NCBI RefSeq assembly: GCF_904849725.1
Contig: NC_058523.1
Location: 343,335,948 to 343,399,947, forward strand
Length of the DNA: 64,000 bases
Direction of reading: 5' to 3'
Origin: Hordeum vulgare subsp. vulgare
Lineage: Eukaryota > Streptophyta > Magnoliopsida > Poales > Poaceae
Under the pieces are notes generated by a model. The model made no database searches. It saw nothing but the letters and a program-made list of their open reading frames with translations, and was not told the origin of the DNA. Both the position numbers and the translations under genes were made by a program. Below, in pieces: positions 33,125-45,100 of this stretch (positions are counted from its first letter, which is position 1; each line of letters begins with the position of its first letter).

Positions 33125-34555
33125 TACTATAAACTTGCCAGCATTGCGACTAAGCAACAAAGTGCCATTGAAAAGCTTCAGAAACGGCTAGACAAAAGCG
33201 ATGATGTGTTGAACGATGAAATGAATCGTACTCAAGTCCTCACTGAAGATGTGAGAAGTCTTCAGTCTAGATTTGATAGTCTTCAAGATCGCTATGGCAC
33301 ACTCTTGGCTGGTCATGAGAAACTTTCCTATGTATTTTTATAAAAGGAAGCTAGATCTTGAGAAGTTAAGAATGTGTCATGATGATCTCCGAGTGGAAAA
33401 TGATTCATTGCTTTCACAAAAGATCAATACTGCTCAGGTTGAATTCATTCAACCATGTCTGAAATGCATCGAGCGTGAAACTGCTAATTCTTCACCAAAA
33501 TCATCAAATGCTTCTATTGCTACAAATTCTTCAACTCTTCCTATGGCATCAAATTCTTCACTTGAGGAAACCACAAATGCTACTAACGAAAATGCAGGGT
33601 TGAAGGAATTGTATGTGACTGTCATATACAAAAGTCTCAAAGGACATAAAACCCTTGGCGGTGTGCTAAAAAAGCAGATTCTGAACAAGAACCCGAGGAA
33701 AGAGGGCATTGCCTTTGATAGGAAATTGAATGCTGATGGATCATACTGGAAACCTGAGCAAAATCCCAAAACTTTGTGGGTTGCTGCTAAAGGCCCTTCC
33801 ATTGATCCATCTACTCTAACATGATTTGCATGTGAAATGTCCTATTCCTCTAATGAGTCATTTGATTCCAACTAGAAAGTGTTTAAAATTAATCTGGTGA
33901 AGTATTTGCTTGATATGTTGGAAGTAACTGCAGGAATGGACCACCCCTGAGGAAAACCTGGGTTCCCAAAAGTTGCTTGGCAAATCTTCAGGTGAATGTC
34001 CTCATGACACCACCAGTGAAGAACCAGAACCCCAGAACAAATTCCTTAGGTGGACCAAAGTCTTCACGAGGATCAAATTCCTCAAATAGTCCAAATTATG
34101 CTCGTACTCGCCCTAATCCTTCTAATATGCAAGGAAATTACAAGGGACATGAATATGAGCTTTATTCCTCAAATCATTATGTTCATAAGTCCTCAAAGAA
34201 TTTCTCTGCCTATTCATTTGAGTATTCTAACCCCCTTACTATGAAAAGAAGTGCACTAGCTTCAATGCCTCCATTCTCATATGGTGCTCGCGGGATGATG
34301 AACTCTTTGCCACCCCTTCATATGTGGGTGGTGAAGAAATTGAACTAATCACTTCTGCAGGTCACGTCTCTAGATGAAAGTCATCATCTGAAAAATTTGC
34401 TGGAGTCCTGAGGAAATTGCTTGATTGTACGCAAGCTAAAGATGATGAAATGATAACATTTCAGTCGTCCTCAAATTTAGTGTTTGTGATGAAATTCCTA
34501 TCTCATGAAATTGATATGAAATTCTTCAAGTCTGAAGCATATGAGATGCTAAGCT
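33120..34555 (+). pseudogene. Host Copia gag, second part (copy 1)
   Basis: Resumes in the host frame with SYYKLASIATKQQSAIEKLQ after the CCAGT repeat. A helical, charged segment (LQSRFDSLQDRYGTL) suggests coiled coil, to a stop at 33341. Other frames carry RKLDLEKLRMCHDDLRVEND, then Ser/Asn-rich sequence to 33824, and NYKGHEYELYSSNHYVHK-type low-complexity sequence at 33977-34348. Broken by several frame changes. Cut at 34555 by element A. Confidence 0.75.
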
Positions 34556-36354
34556 TGTTGGAAATATGCCCTAGAGGCAATAATAAATTAGTTATTATTA
34601 TATTTCCTTGTTCATAATAATCATTTATTATCCATGCTAGAATTGTATTGATTGGAAACTCAAATAGATGTGTGGATACATAGACAACACATCGTCCCTA
34701 GTGACCCTCTAGTTGACTAGTTCGTTGGTCAAAGATGGTCAAGGTTTCCTGGCCATAGGCAAGTGTTGTCACTTGATAACGGGATCACATCATTGGGAGA
34801 ATAATGTGATGGAAAAGACCCAAACTATAAATGTAGCATATGATCGTGTCAGTTTATTGTTACTCTTTTCTGCATGTCAATGTATGTGTTCCTATGACCA
34901 TGAGATCATGCAACTCCTGGACATCGGAGGAATACCTTGTGGGTTATCAAACGTCGCAACGTAACTGGGTGACTATAAAGGTGCTCTACAGGTATTTCCA
35001 AAGGTGTCTCTTGGGTTGGCATGGATCAAGACTGGATTTGTAACTCCGTGTGACGGAGAGGTATCTCGGGGCCGACTCGGTAATACAACATCACAACAAG
35101 CCTTGCAAGCAATGTGACTAAGGAGTTAGTTACGGGATCTTGTATTACGGAAGAGTAAAGAGACTTGCCGGTAACGAGATTGAACTAGGTATGGTGTTAC
35201 CGACGATCGAATCTCGAGCAAGTAACATACCGAAGGACAATGGGAATAGTATACGGGATTATATAAATCCTTGACATAGAGGTTCAATCGATAGAGATCT
35301 TTGTAGATTATGTAGGAACCAATATGGACATCCAAGGCCCACTGTTGGTTATTGACCAGAGAGTGTCTCGGGTCATGTCTTAATAGTTCTCGAACCCGCA
35401 GGGTCTGCACACTTAAGGTTTGGTGATGTTTTGGTATAATTGAGTTATATGTGTTGGTGACCGAAGTTTTGTTCGGAGTCCCGGATGAGATCCCGAAAGT
35501 AACGAGGAGTTCCGAAATGGTCCGGAAACGAAGAATGATATATAGGAAGTTGGTATTTGGATTCTGGAAGGTTTTCTGGCATTGCCGGTAGTGTACCGGG
35601 AGTGACGAATGGGTTCCGGGGGGCCACTGGGTGGGCCCACCACGCCCCAAGGGGCCACATGGGTTTATTGGATGCGCAATAAGGTATAATGGTCTGACAA
35701 AGTCATCCAAGGAAATCCCATGAGGAAAAAGTGGAAAATCCAAAAGAGGTGGGAAAATAAGGAAGGAGTGCTAATCCAAGTGGGATTGGAGGAGGACTCC
35801 TCCCTTCCCCACTTCGGCCGACCCAAGGAGGCCTTCCTTGGCGCACCAAGATTGCCTCTCCCATCCTCCTATATATACTAGAAGTTTAGGGCTTTTGAGA
35901 CACAATTTTGCCACGTGATGCCCTCTCCTCTAGATCGTAGTTCTTCCTTTAGATCGGTTTTCTACGGACCTCGGGCGAAGCTCTGCAGGAATAGATCATC
36001 ACCATCACTGGCGCGCCGTCACGCTGCCGAAGAACTCATCTACTTCCCCGTCTCTCTTGCTGGATCAAGAAGGCAGAGATCATCATCGAGCTATGCATGT
36101 GCGGAACACGGAGATGACGTCCTTTCGGCACTTGATTGGGACGGATCACGAGATGGTTCGTGGGACAGATCATGGGACGATTCATGGGACGGATCATGAA
36201 GACGTACCACTACATCAACTGCATTTATTAACGCTTCCGCTTAGTGATCTACAAGGGTATGTGGATCCGATCTCCCTCTCGTAGATGAACATCACCATGA
36301 TAGGTCTTTATGTGCGTAGGAAATTTTTTGTTTCTCATGCAACGTTATCCAACA
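34556..36354 (+). repeat. BARE-like element A 5' LTR (copy 1)
   Basis: TGTTGGAAATATGCCCTAGA start and TATCCAACA end, 1799 bp, BARE-1/WIS/Angela group. TATA box at 35870-35877. Flanked on the left by AAGCT; the right partner of that possible duplication is lost. Long minus-strand open frames here are antisense shadows of LTR sequence. Confidence 0.95.
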
Positions 36355-37983
36355 GTGGGATCATGAACTAGGTTCATGCGTAGATGTAATCTCGAGTAGA
36401 ACACAAAAGTTTTTGTGGGTGTTGATGTTTCAGTTTCTTCCCTCCTTAGTCATTTCTCGATTCGGCGGTTGTTGGATTGAAGCGGCCCGGACCAACCTTA
36501 CTCGTACGCTTACGAGAGACCTGTTTCATCGACTAACATGCAACTTGTTGCATAAATCTGACTAGCGCGTGTCTGTTTCTTCAACTTTAGTTGAATTGGA
36601 TTTGATCGAGGCGGTCCTTGGAGAGAGGTCAAATAGCAATTTTCACATCACCGTTGTGGTTTTGCGTAAGTAAGATGCGATCATACTAGATACCCATAGC
36701 AGCCACGTAAAACATGCAACGACAAATTAGAGGACGTCTAACTTGTTTTTGCAGGGCATGCGTGTGATGTGATATGGCCAAAGACATGATGTGATATATT
36801 CGATGTATGAGATGATCATGTTGTAATAGTTAAATATCGACTTGCACGTCGATGCTACGGCAACCGGCAGGAGCCATAGGGTTGTCTTTAAAACAAACTT
36901 TGGTGCTTGCAGATGCGTTTACTATGTTGCTAGGTTGTAGCGTTAGTAGTAATAGCATAGATAGCACGACAACCTCGATGGCGGCACGATGATGGAGATC
37001 ATGATGATGGAGATCATGGTGTGGCTCCAGTGACGATGAAGATCATGCCGGTGCTTTGGTGATGAAGATCAAGAAGCACAAGATCATGGCCATATCATGT
37101 CACTTATGAATTGCATGTGATGTTAATCCTTTTCTGCACCTTATCTTGCTTAGGACGACGGTAGCATTATAAGGTGACCCCTCGCTAAAATTTCAAGATA
37201 AAATTGTGTTCTCCCTGTCTTTGCACCGGTGCGACAGTTCGTCGTTACGAGACACCACGTGATGATTGGGTGTGATAGACTCAACGTTCACATACAACGG
37301 GTGCAAAATAGTTGCACACGCGGAACACTCGGGTTAAACTTGACGAGCCTAGCATGTACAGACATGGCCTCGGAACACAGGAGACCGAAATGTCGATCAT
37401 GAATCATATAGTTGATATGATCAACATGGAGATGTTCACCACTGAAACTACACTCAACTCACGTGATGATCGGATTTGAGTTAGTGGATTTGGATCATGC
37501 GCCACTCGAATGACTAGAGGGAAGTCTATTTGAGTGGGAGTTCTTAAGTAATATGATTAATTGAACTAATTATCTTGAACATAGTCAAAAGTGTCTTTGC
37601 AAATTATGTTGTAGCTTGCGTTGTAGCTCTACTGTTTTTTTATGTACCTAGAGAAAATTTAGTTAAAAGATGATAGTAGCAATTTTGCGAGCTCAGTTCG
37701 TAAACTAAGGATTTTCCTCATTGCTGCGCACAAGGCTTATGTCCTTAATGCACCGCTCTGTGTGCTGCACCTCGAGCATCGTCTGTGGATGTTACGAACA
37801 TCTGACATACATGTTTTTGATGACTACGTGATAATTCAGTGCATAATACTTAACGGCTTAGAATTGAGACGCTGAAGACGTTTTTAACGTCACGGAACAT
37901 ATGAGATGTTCTAAGAGATGTAAATAGGATTTCATGCTCGTGCCCTTGTTGAGAGGTATGAGACCTCCGACAAGATTCTTTAT
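36355..37983 (+). pseudogene. Element A leader and gag start, cut by duplication
   Basis: Begins GTGGGATCATGAACTAGG (primer site, initiator-Met tRNA type), followed by a long leader and the degraded N-terminal gag region. It stops at 37983, where the second copy of the duplication begins within an LTR TATA box. No open frame longer than about 70 codons is credible. Confidence 0.8.
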
Positions 37984-38947
37984 CTATATATACCTCCCTC
38001 CCACTTCGTGAGACGGGGTCCAACACAACCATATCTTCATAAGAACACATTTCTACCTCACACACATTTGCTCACACCAAATCTTAGATCCCAAGAGCAT
38101 TTGTGAGCCCCTTTGAGAGTTGTTCCAATCAAAAGATAGATCGTCTCCCTCTCCTCCTCTCAACCCAAGCTATTTGAGATTTGAGAAAGTTTTGAGCATT
38201 CCCCGTGATCTTGTTACTCTTGGAGGTTGGAGACTCCTAGGCGGTAGGATTTCTTCGGAGAGGAATCAATCCGTGTGATTACCTGTGGAAAAGTTTGTGA
38301 GGGTTTGGAAGCCACCTCGAAGGCTTACCACTAGTGGTTGAGAAAAGCCTTCGTGGTGTTATCTCAAAGGGAGAATAGGGTGAGCCTTCGTGGCGTTGGT
38401 GTGCCTTCATGGTAACATCCTCCTCTCTAACGGTGACTAGCTTCCCTCCAAGGAAGTGAACATCGGGATACATCTTTGTCTCAGTGATCTTGGTTATCCC
38501 CAACCCTAACTCCTTACTTGTGGTTTACTTGTGTTAATTGAGCATCCATACATTGCATATTGTTTGTGCTCATTATATTATGTTGGCTATTTATTTGTGC
38601 AAGATTAATCATTCAAGCATACCCTCTATATCCACACGTTCACACTTGCACCTATTGATATATCTTGTGCTATAGTGTGATCTAGTATCTTGTGTCTTCC
38701 ACCTACTCGTCGTGTGATATAGCTCAAGTAAGCTTGTGTAACTTACTTGTGCTTGTTAGTAACCGTGTTGTGTCCATCTTCATAGATCGTGTTGTTGGTG
38801 CACGTTGCGGTGCCTATTGCACTTAGGATTTGTGCTTGAAAAGTATCATCTTAGTTTATTTCATCATTAGGATTAAGCCAAATCCGAAGAAGTTTTTAAA
38901 TAGTCTATTCACCCCCCCCCCCTCTAGGCGTCATCGTGGTCTTTTCA
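37984..38947 (+). repeat. Pol-less element LTR, 3' part (copy 2)
   Basis: Second copy of 32157-33119, starting in the LTR TATA box. Confidence 0.95.
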
Positions 38948-40383
38948 CCAGTTACTATAAACTTGCCAGCATTGCGACTAAGCAACAAAGTGCCATTGAA
39001 AAGCTTCAGAAACGGCTAGACAAAAGCGATGATGTGTTGAACGATGAAATGAATCGTACTCAAGTCCTCACTGAAGATGTGAGAAGTCTTCAGTCTAGAT
39101 TTGATAGTCTTCAAGATCGCTATGGCACACTCTTGGCTGGTCATGAGAAACTTTCCTATGTATTTTTATAAAAGGAAGCTAGATCTTGAGAAGTTAAGAA
39201 TGTGTCATGATGATCTCCGAGTGGAAAATGATTCATTGCTTTCACAAAAGATCAATACTGCTCAGGTTGAATTCATTCAACCATGTCTGAAATGCATCGA
39301 GCGTGAAACTGCTAATTCTTCACCAAAATCATCAAATGCTTCTATTGCTACAAATTCTTCAACTCTTCCTATGGCATCAAATTCTTCACTTGAGGAAACC
39401 ACAAATGCTACTAACGAAAATGCAGGGTTGAAGGAATTGTATGTGACTGTCATATACAAAAGTCTCAAAGGACATAAAACCCTTGGCGGTGTGCTAAAAA
39501 AGCAGATTCTGAACAAGAACCCGAGGAAAGAGGGCATTGCCTTTGATAGGAAATTGAATGCTGATGGATCATACTGGAAACCTGAGCAAAATCCCAAAAC
39601 TTTGTGGGTTGCTGCTAAAGGCCCTTCCATTGATCCATCTACTCTAACATGATTTGCATGTGAAATGTCCTATTCCTCTAATGAGTCATTTGATTCCAAC
39701 TAGAAAGTGTTTAAAATTAATCTGGTGAAGTATTTGCTTGATATGTTGGAAGTAACTGCAGGAATGGACCACCCCTGAGGAAAACCTGGGTTCCCAAAAG
39801 TTGCTTGGCAAATCTTCAGGTGAATGTCCTCATGACACCACCAGTGAAGAACCAGAACCCCAGAACAAATTCCTTAGGTGGACCAAAGTCTTCACGAGGA
39901 TCAAATTCCTCAAATAGTCCAAATTATGCTCGTACTCGCCCTAATCCTTCTAATATGCAAGGAAATTACAAGGGACATGAATATGAGCTTTATTCCTCAA
40001 ATCATTATGTTCATAAGTCCTCAAAGAATTTCTCTGCCTATTCATTTGAGTATTCTAACCCCCTTACTATGAAAAGAAGTGCACTAGCTTCAATGCCTCC
40101 ATTCTCATATGGTGCTCGCGGGATGATGAACTCTTTGCCACCCCTTCATATGTGGGTGGTGAAGAAATTGAACTAATCACTTCTGCAGGTCACGTCTCTA
40201 GATGAAAGTCATCATCTGAAAAATTTGCTGGAGTCCTGAGGAAATTGCTTGATTGTACGCAAGCTAAAGATGATGAAATGATAACATTTCAGTCGTCCTC
40301 AAATTTAGTGTTTGTGATGAAATTCCTATCTCATGAAATTGATATGAAATTCTTCAAGTCTGAAGCATATGAGATGCTAAGCT
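38948..40383 (+). pseudogene. Host Copia gag, second part (copy 2)
   Basis: Same as 33120-34555, with no base difference noticed. The extra C upstream puts an unrelated Met frame of the LTR in phase with SYYKLAS, giving a 113-codon chance fusion at 38830-39171 that copy 1 does not have. Confidence 0.75.
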
Positions 40384-42182
40384 TGTTGGAAATATGCCCT
40401 AGAGGCAATAATAAATTAGTTATTATTATATTTTCTTGTTCATAATAATCATTTATTATCCATGCTAGAATTGTATTGATTGGAAACTCAAATAGATGTG
40501 TGGATACATAGACAACACATCGTCCCTAGTGACCCTCTAGTTGACTAGTTCGTTGGTCAAAGATGGTCAAGGTTTCCTGGCCATAGGCAAGTGTTGTCAC
40601 TTGATAACGGGATCACATCATTGGGAGAATAATGTGATGGAAAAGACCCAAACTATAAATGTAGCATATGATCGTGTCAGTTTATTGTTACTCTTTTCTG
40701 CATGTCAATGTATGTGTTCCTATGACCATGAGATCATGCAACTCCTGGACATCGGAGGAATACCTTGTGGGTTATCAAACGTCGCAACGTAACTGGGTGA
40801 CTATAAAGGTGCTCTACAGGTATTTCCAAAGGTGTCTCTTGGGTTGGCATGGATCAAGACTGGATTTGTAACTCCGTGTGACGGAGAGGTATCTCGGGGC
40901 CGACTCGGTAATACAACATCACAACAAGCCTTGCAAGCAATGTGACTAAGGAGTTAGTTACGGGATCTTGTATTACGGAAGAGTAAAGAGACTTGCCGGT
41001 AACGAGATTGAACTAGGTATGGTGTTACCGACGATCGAATCTCGAGCAAGTAACATACCGAAGGACAATGGGAATAGTATACGGGATTATATAAATCCTT
41101 GACATAGAGGTTCAATCGATAGAGATCTTTGTAGATTATGTAGGAACCAATATGGACATCCAAGGCCCACTGTTGGTTATTGACCAGAGAGTGTCTCGGG
41201 TCATGTCTTAATAGTTCTCGAACCCGCAGGGTCTGCACACTTAAGGTTTGGTGATGTTTTGGTATAATTGAGTTATATGTGTTGGTGACCGAAGTTTTGT
41301 TCGGAGTCCCGGATGAGATCCCGAAAGTAACGAGGAGTTCCGAAATGGTCCGGAAACGAAGAATGATATATAGGAAGTTGGTATTTGGATTCTGGAAGGT
41401 TTTCTGGCATTGCCGGTAGTGTACCGGGAGTGACGAATGGGTTCCGGGGGGCCACTGGGTGGGCCCACCACGCCCCAAGGGGCCACATGGGTTTATTGGA
41501 TGCGCAATAAGGTATAATGGTCTGACAAAGTCATCCAAGGAAATCCCATGAGGAAAAAGTGGAAAATCCAAAAGAGGTGGGAAAATAAGGAAGGAGTGCT
41601 AATCCAAGTGGGATTGGAGGAGGACTCCTCCCTTCCCCACTTCGGCCGACCCAAGGAGGCCTTCCTTGGCGCACCAAGATTGCCTCTCCCATCCTCCTAT
41701 ATATACTAGAAGTTTAGGGCTTTTGAGACACAATTTTGCCACGTGATGCCCTCTCCTCTAGATCGTAGTTCTTCCTTTAGATCGGTTTTCTACGGACCTC
41801 GGGCGAAGCTCTGCAGGAATAGATCATCACCATCACTGGCGCGCCGTCACGCTGCCGAAGAACTCATCTACTTCCCCGTCTCTCTTGCTGGATCAAGAAG
41901 GCAGAGATCATCATCGAGCTATGCATGTGCGGAACACGGAGATGACGTCCTTTCGGCACTTGATTGGGACGGATCACGAGATGGTTCGTGGGACAGATCA
42001 TGGGACGATTCATGGGACGGATCATGAAGACGTACCACTACATCAACTGCATTTATTAACGCTTCCGCTTAGTGATCTACAAGGGTATGTGGATCCGATC
42101 TCCCTCTCGTAGATGAACATCACCATGATAGGTCTTTATGTGCGTAGGAAATTTTTTGTTTCTCATGCAACGTTATCCAACA
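40384..42182 (+). repeat. BARE-like element A 5' LTR (copy 2)
   Basis: Copy of 34556-36354 with one substitution (40436). TATA box about 41698-41705. This copy is contiguous with the full internal region that follows. Confidence 0.95.
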
Positions 42183-45100
42183 GTGGGATCATGAACTAGG
42201 TTCATGCGTAGATGTAATCTCGAGTAGAACACAAAAGTTTTTGTGGGTGTTGATGTTTCAGTTTCTTCCCTCCTTAGTCATTTCTCGATTCGGCGGTTGT
42301 TGGATTGAAGCGGCCCGGACCAACCTTACTCGTACGCTTACGAGAGACCTGTTTCATCGACTAACATGCAACTTGTTGCATAAATCTGACTAGCGCGTGT
42401 CTGTTTCTTCAACTTTAGTTGAATTGGATTTGATCGAGGCGGTCCTTGGAGAGAGGTCAAATAGCAATTTTCACATCACCGTTGTGGTTTTGCGTAAGTA
42501 AGATGCGATCATACTAGATACCCATAGCAGCCACGTAAAACATGCAACGACAAATTAGAGGACGTCTAACTTGTTTTTGCAGGGCATGCGTGTGATGTGA
42601 TATGGCCAAAGACATGATGTGATATATTCGATGTATGAGATGATCATGTTGTAATAGTTAAATATCGACTTGCACGTCGATGCTACGGCAACCGGCAGGA
42701 GCCATAGGGTTGTCTTTAAAACAAACTTTGGTGCTTGCAGATGCGTTTACTATGTTGCTAGGTTGTAGCGTTAGTAGTAATAGCATAGATAGCACGACAA
42801 CCTCGATGGCGGCACGATGATGGAGATCATGATGATGGAGATCATGGTGTGGCTCCAGTGACGATGAAGATCATGCCGGTGCTTTGGTGATGAAGATCAA
42901 GAAGCACAAGATCATGGCCATATCATGTCACTTATGAATTGCATGTGATGTTAATCCTTTTCTGCACCTTATCTTGCTTAGGACGACGGTAGCATTATAA
43001 GGTGACCCCTCGCTAAAATTTCAAGATAAAATTGTGTTCTCCCTGTCTTTGCACCGGTGCGACAGTTCGTCGTTACGAGACACCACGTGATGATTGGGTG
43101 TGATAGACTCAACGTTCACATACAACGGGTGCAAAATAGTTGCACACGCGGAACACTCGGGTTAAACTTGACGAGCCTAGCATGTACAGACATGGCCTCG
43201 GAACACAGGAGACCGAAATGTCGATCATGAATCATATAGTTGATATGATCAACATGGAGATGTTCACCACTGAAACTACACTCAACTCACGTGATGATCG
43301 GATTTGAGTTAGTGGATTTGGATCATGCGCCACTCGAATGACTAGAGGGAAGTCTATTTGAGTGGGAGTTCTTAAGTAATATGATTAATTGAACTAATTA
43401 TCTTGAACATAGTCAAAAGTGTCTTTGCAAATTATGTTGTAGCTTGCGTTGTAGCTCTACTGTTTTTTTATGTACCTAGAGAAAATTTAGTTAAAAGATG
43501 ATAGTAGCAATTTTGCGAGCTCAGTTCGTAAACTAAGGATTTTCCTCATTGCTGCGCACAAGGCTTATGTCCTTAATGCACCGCTCTGTGTGCTGCACCT
43601 CGAGCATCGTCTGTGGATGTTACGAACATCTGACATACATGTTTTTGATGACTACGTGATAATTCAGTGCATAATACTTAACGGCTTAGAATTGAGACGC
43701 TGAAGACGTTTTTAACGTCACGGAACATATGAGATGTTCTAAGAGATGTAAATAGGATTTCATGCTCGTGCCCTTGTTGAGAGGTATGAGACCTCCGACA
43801 AGATTCTTTATCTACAAAGTAAAAGGAGAAAAGATCAATCGTTGAGCATGTTCTCAGATTGTCTGAGTGCAACAATCGCTTGAATCAAGTGGGAGTTAAT
43901 CTTGCAGATGAGATAGTGATGGTTCTCCAAAGCCACTGCCACCAAGCTACTAGAGCTTAGTGATGAACTATAACATATCAAGGATAGATATGATGATCCT
44001 TGAGCGATTCACAATGTTTGACACCGCGAAAGTATAAATCAAGTAGGAGCATCAATTGTTGATGGTTAGTAAAACCACTAGTTTCAAGAAGGGCAAGGGA
44101 TAGAAGGGATACTTCATGAAACGGCAAACCAGTTGCTGCTTTAATGAAGAAACCCAAGATTGAACCCGAACCCGAAACTAAGTGCTTCTGTTATGAGGGG
44201 AACGGTCACTAAAGCAGAGCTACCCTAGATACTTGGTAGATGAGAAGGCTAGCGAAGTCGACAGAATTATATTTGATATACATGATATTGATGTGTACTT
44301 TACTAGTTCTCCTAGTAGCACGAAGAAATTAGATACCGGTTCAGTTGCTGAGTGTTGGTAACTCGAAATAAAAGCTACCGAATAAACGGAGACTAGCTAA
44401 AGGCGAGGTGACGATATGTGTTGGAAGTGTTTCCAAGGTTGATGTGATCAAACATCGCACACTCCCTCTACCATCGGGATTAGTGTTCAACCGAAATAAT
44501 TTTTATTTGGTGTTTGCGTTGAGCATGCACATGATTAGATCGTGTATATTGCAATACGCTTATTCATTTGAAGATAATAGTGGTTATTCTATTTGCTTGA
44601 ATAAATACCTTCAGTGGTTTATTAAATCTCGATTGTAGTGATACACATGTTCATAATATTGATGCCAAATGATACAAAGTAGTAATGATAGTACCACTTA
44701 CTTGTGGCACTGCCACTTGAGTCATGTTAATGTAAAATGCATGAAGAAGCTCCATGCTGATGGATCTTGGTACTCACTCACTTTGAAATGTTTGAGACAT
44801 GCAAACCATAACTATTGGTATAAACGCATGAAGAAACTCCATGCAAATAGATTGTTTGGACTCACTTGATTTTGAATCACTTGAGACATGCAAATCATAC
44901 CACATGGGCAAGATGACTGAAGGCCTCGTTTTCCAGTGAGATGGAACAAGGAAGTAACTTGTTAGAAGTAATACATTTTTTGAAGTGTGCAGTCCAATGA
45001 GTGCTGAGGCACGCAGTGGATATAGTTATGTTCTTACTTCATTGCTGATTTGAGTAGATACAAGAGTATTTACTTGATGAATTACAAGTCTGAAATATTG

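Larger units (their letters stand above)
32157..37983 (+). repeat. Tandem duplication, copy 1 (5827 bp)
   Basis: Contains, in order, the 3' 963 bp of the pol-less element's LTR, the host Copia gag piece, the whole BARE-like element A 5' LTR, and 1629 bp of element A internal sequence. Repeated directly at 37984-43811. Confidence 0.97.
37984..43811 (+). repeat. Tandem duplication, copy 2 (5828 bp)
   Basis: Direct repeat of 32157-37983. Differences seen by eye: C run of 11 instead of 10 (about 38912-38922) and T for C at 40436. CTA is shared at the two ends and the junction (32157-32159, 37984-37986, 43812-43814), the mark of a microhomology join. Confidence 0.97.

Noticed and set aside
33449..33802. 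117-codon minus-strand frame, repeated at 39277-39630
   Set aside because: Shadow of the Ser/Asn-rich host Copia gag on the plus strand.
35126..35743. 205-codon minus-strand frame, repeated at 40954-41571
   Set aside because: It is antisense to the BARE-like LTR and appears twice only because of the tandem duplication; no protein family is recognisable.
38830..39171. 113-codon frame joining LTR and host gag
   Set aside because: Produced by the extra C in copy 2; the frame is absent in copy 1 and mixes LTR and gag sequence.
32157..43811. 5.8 kb direct repeats read as a very long-LTR element
   Set aside because: The repeats are adjacent, lack TG...CA ends, and begin and end inside other elements.
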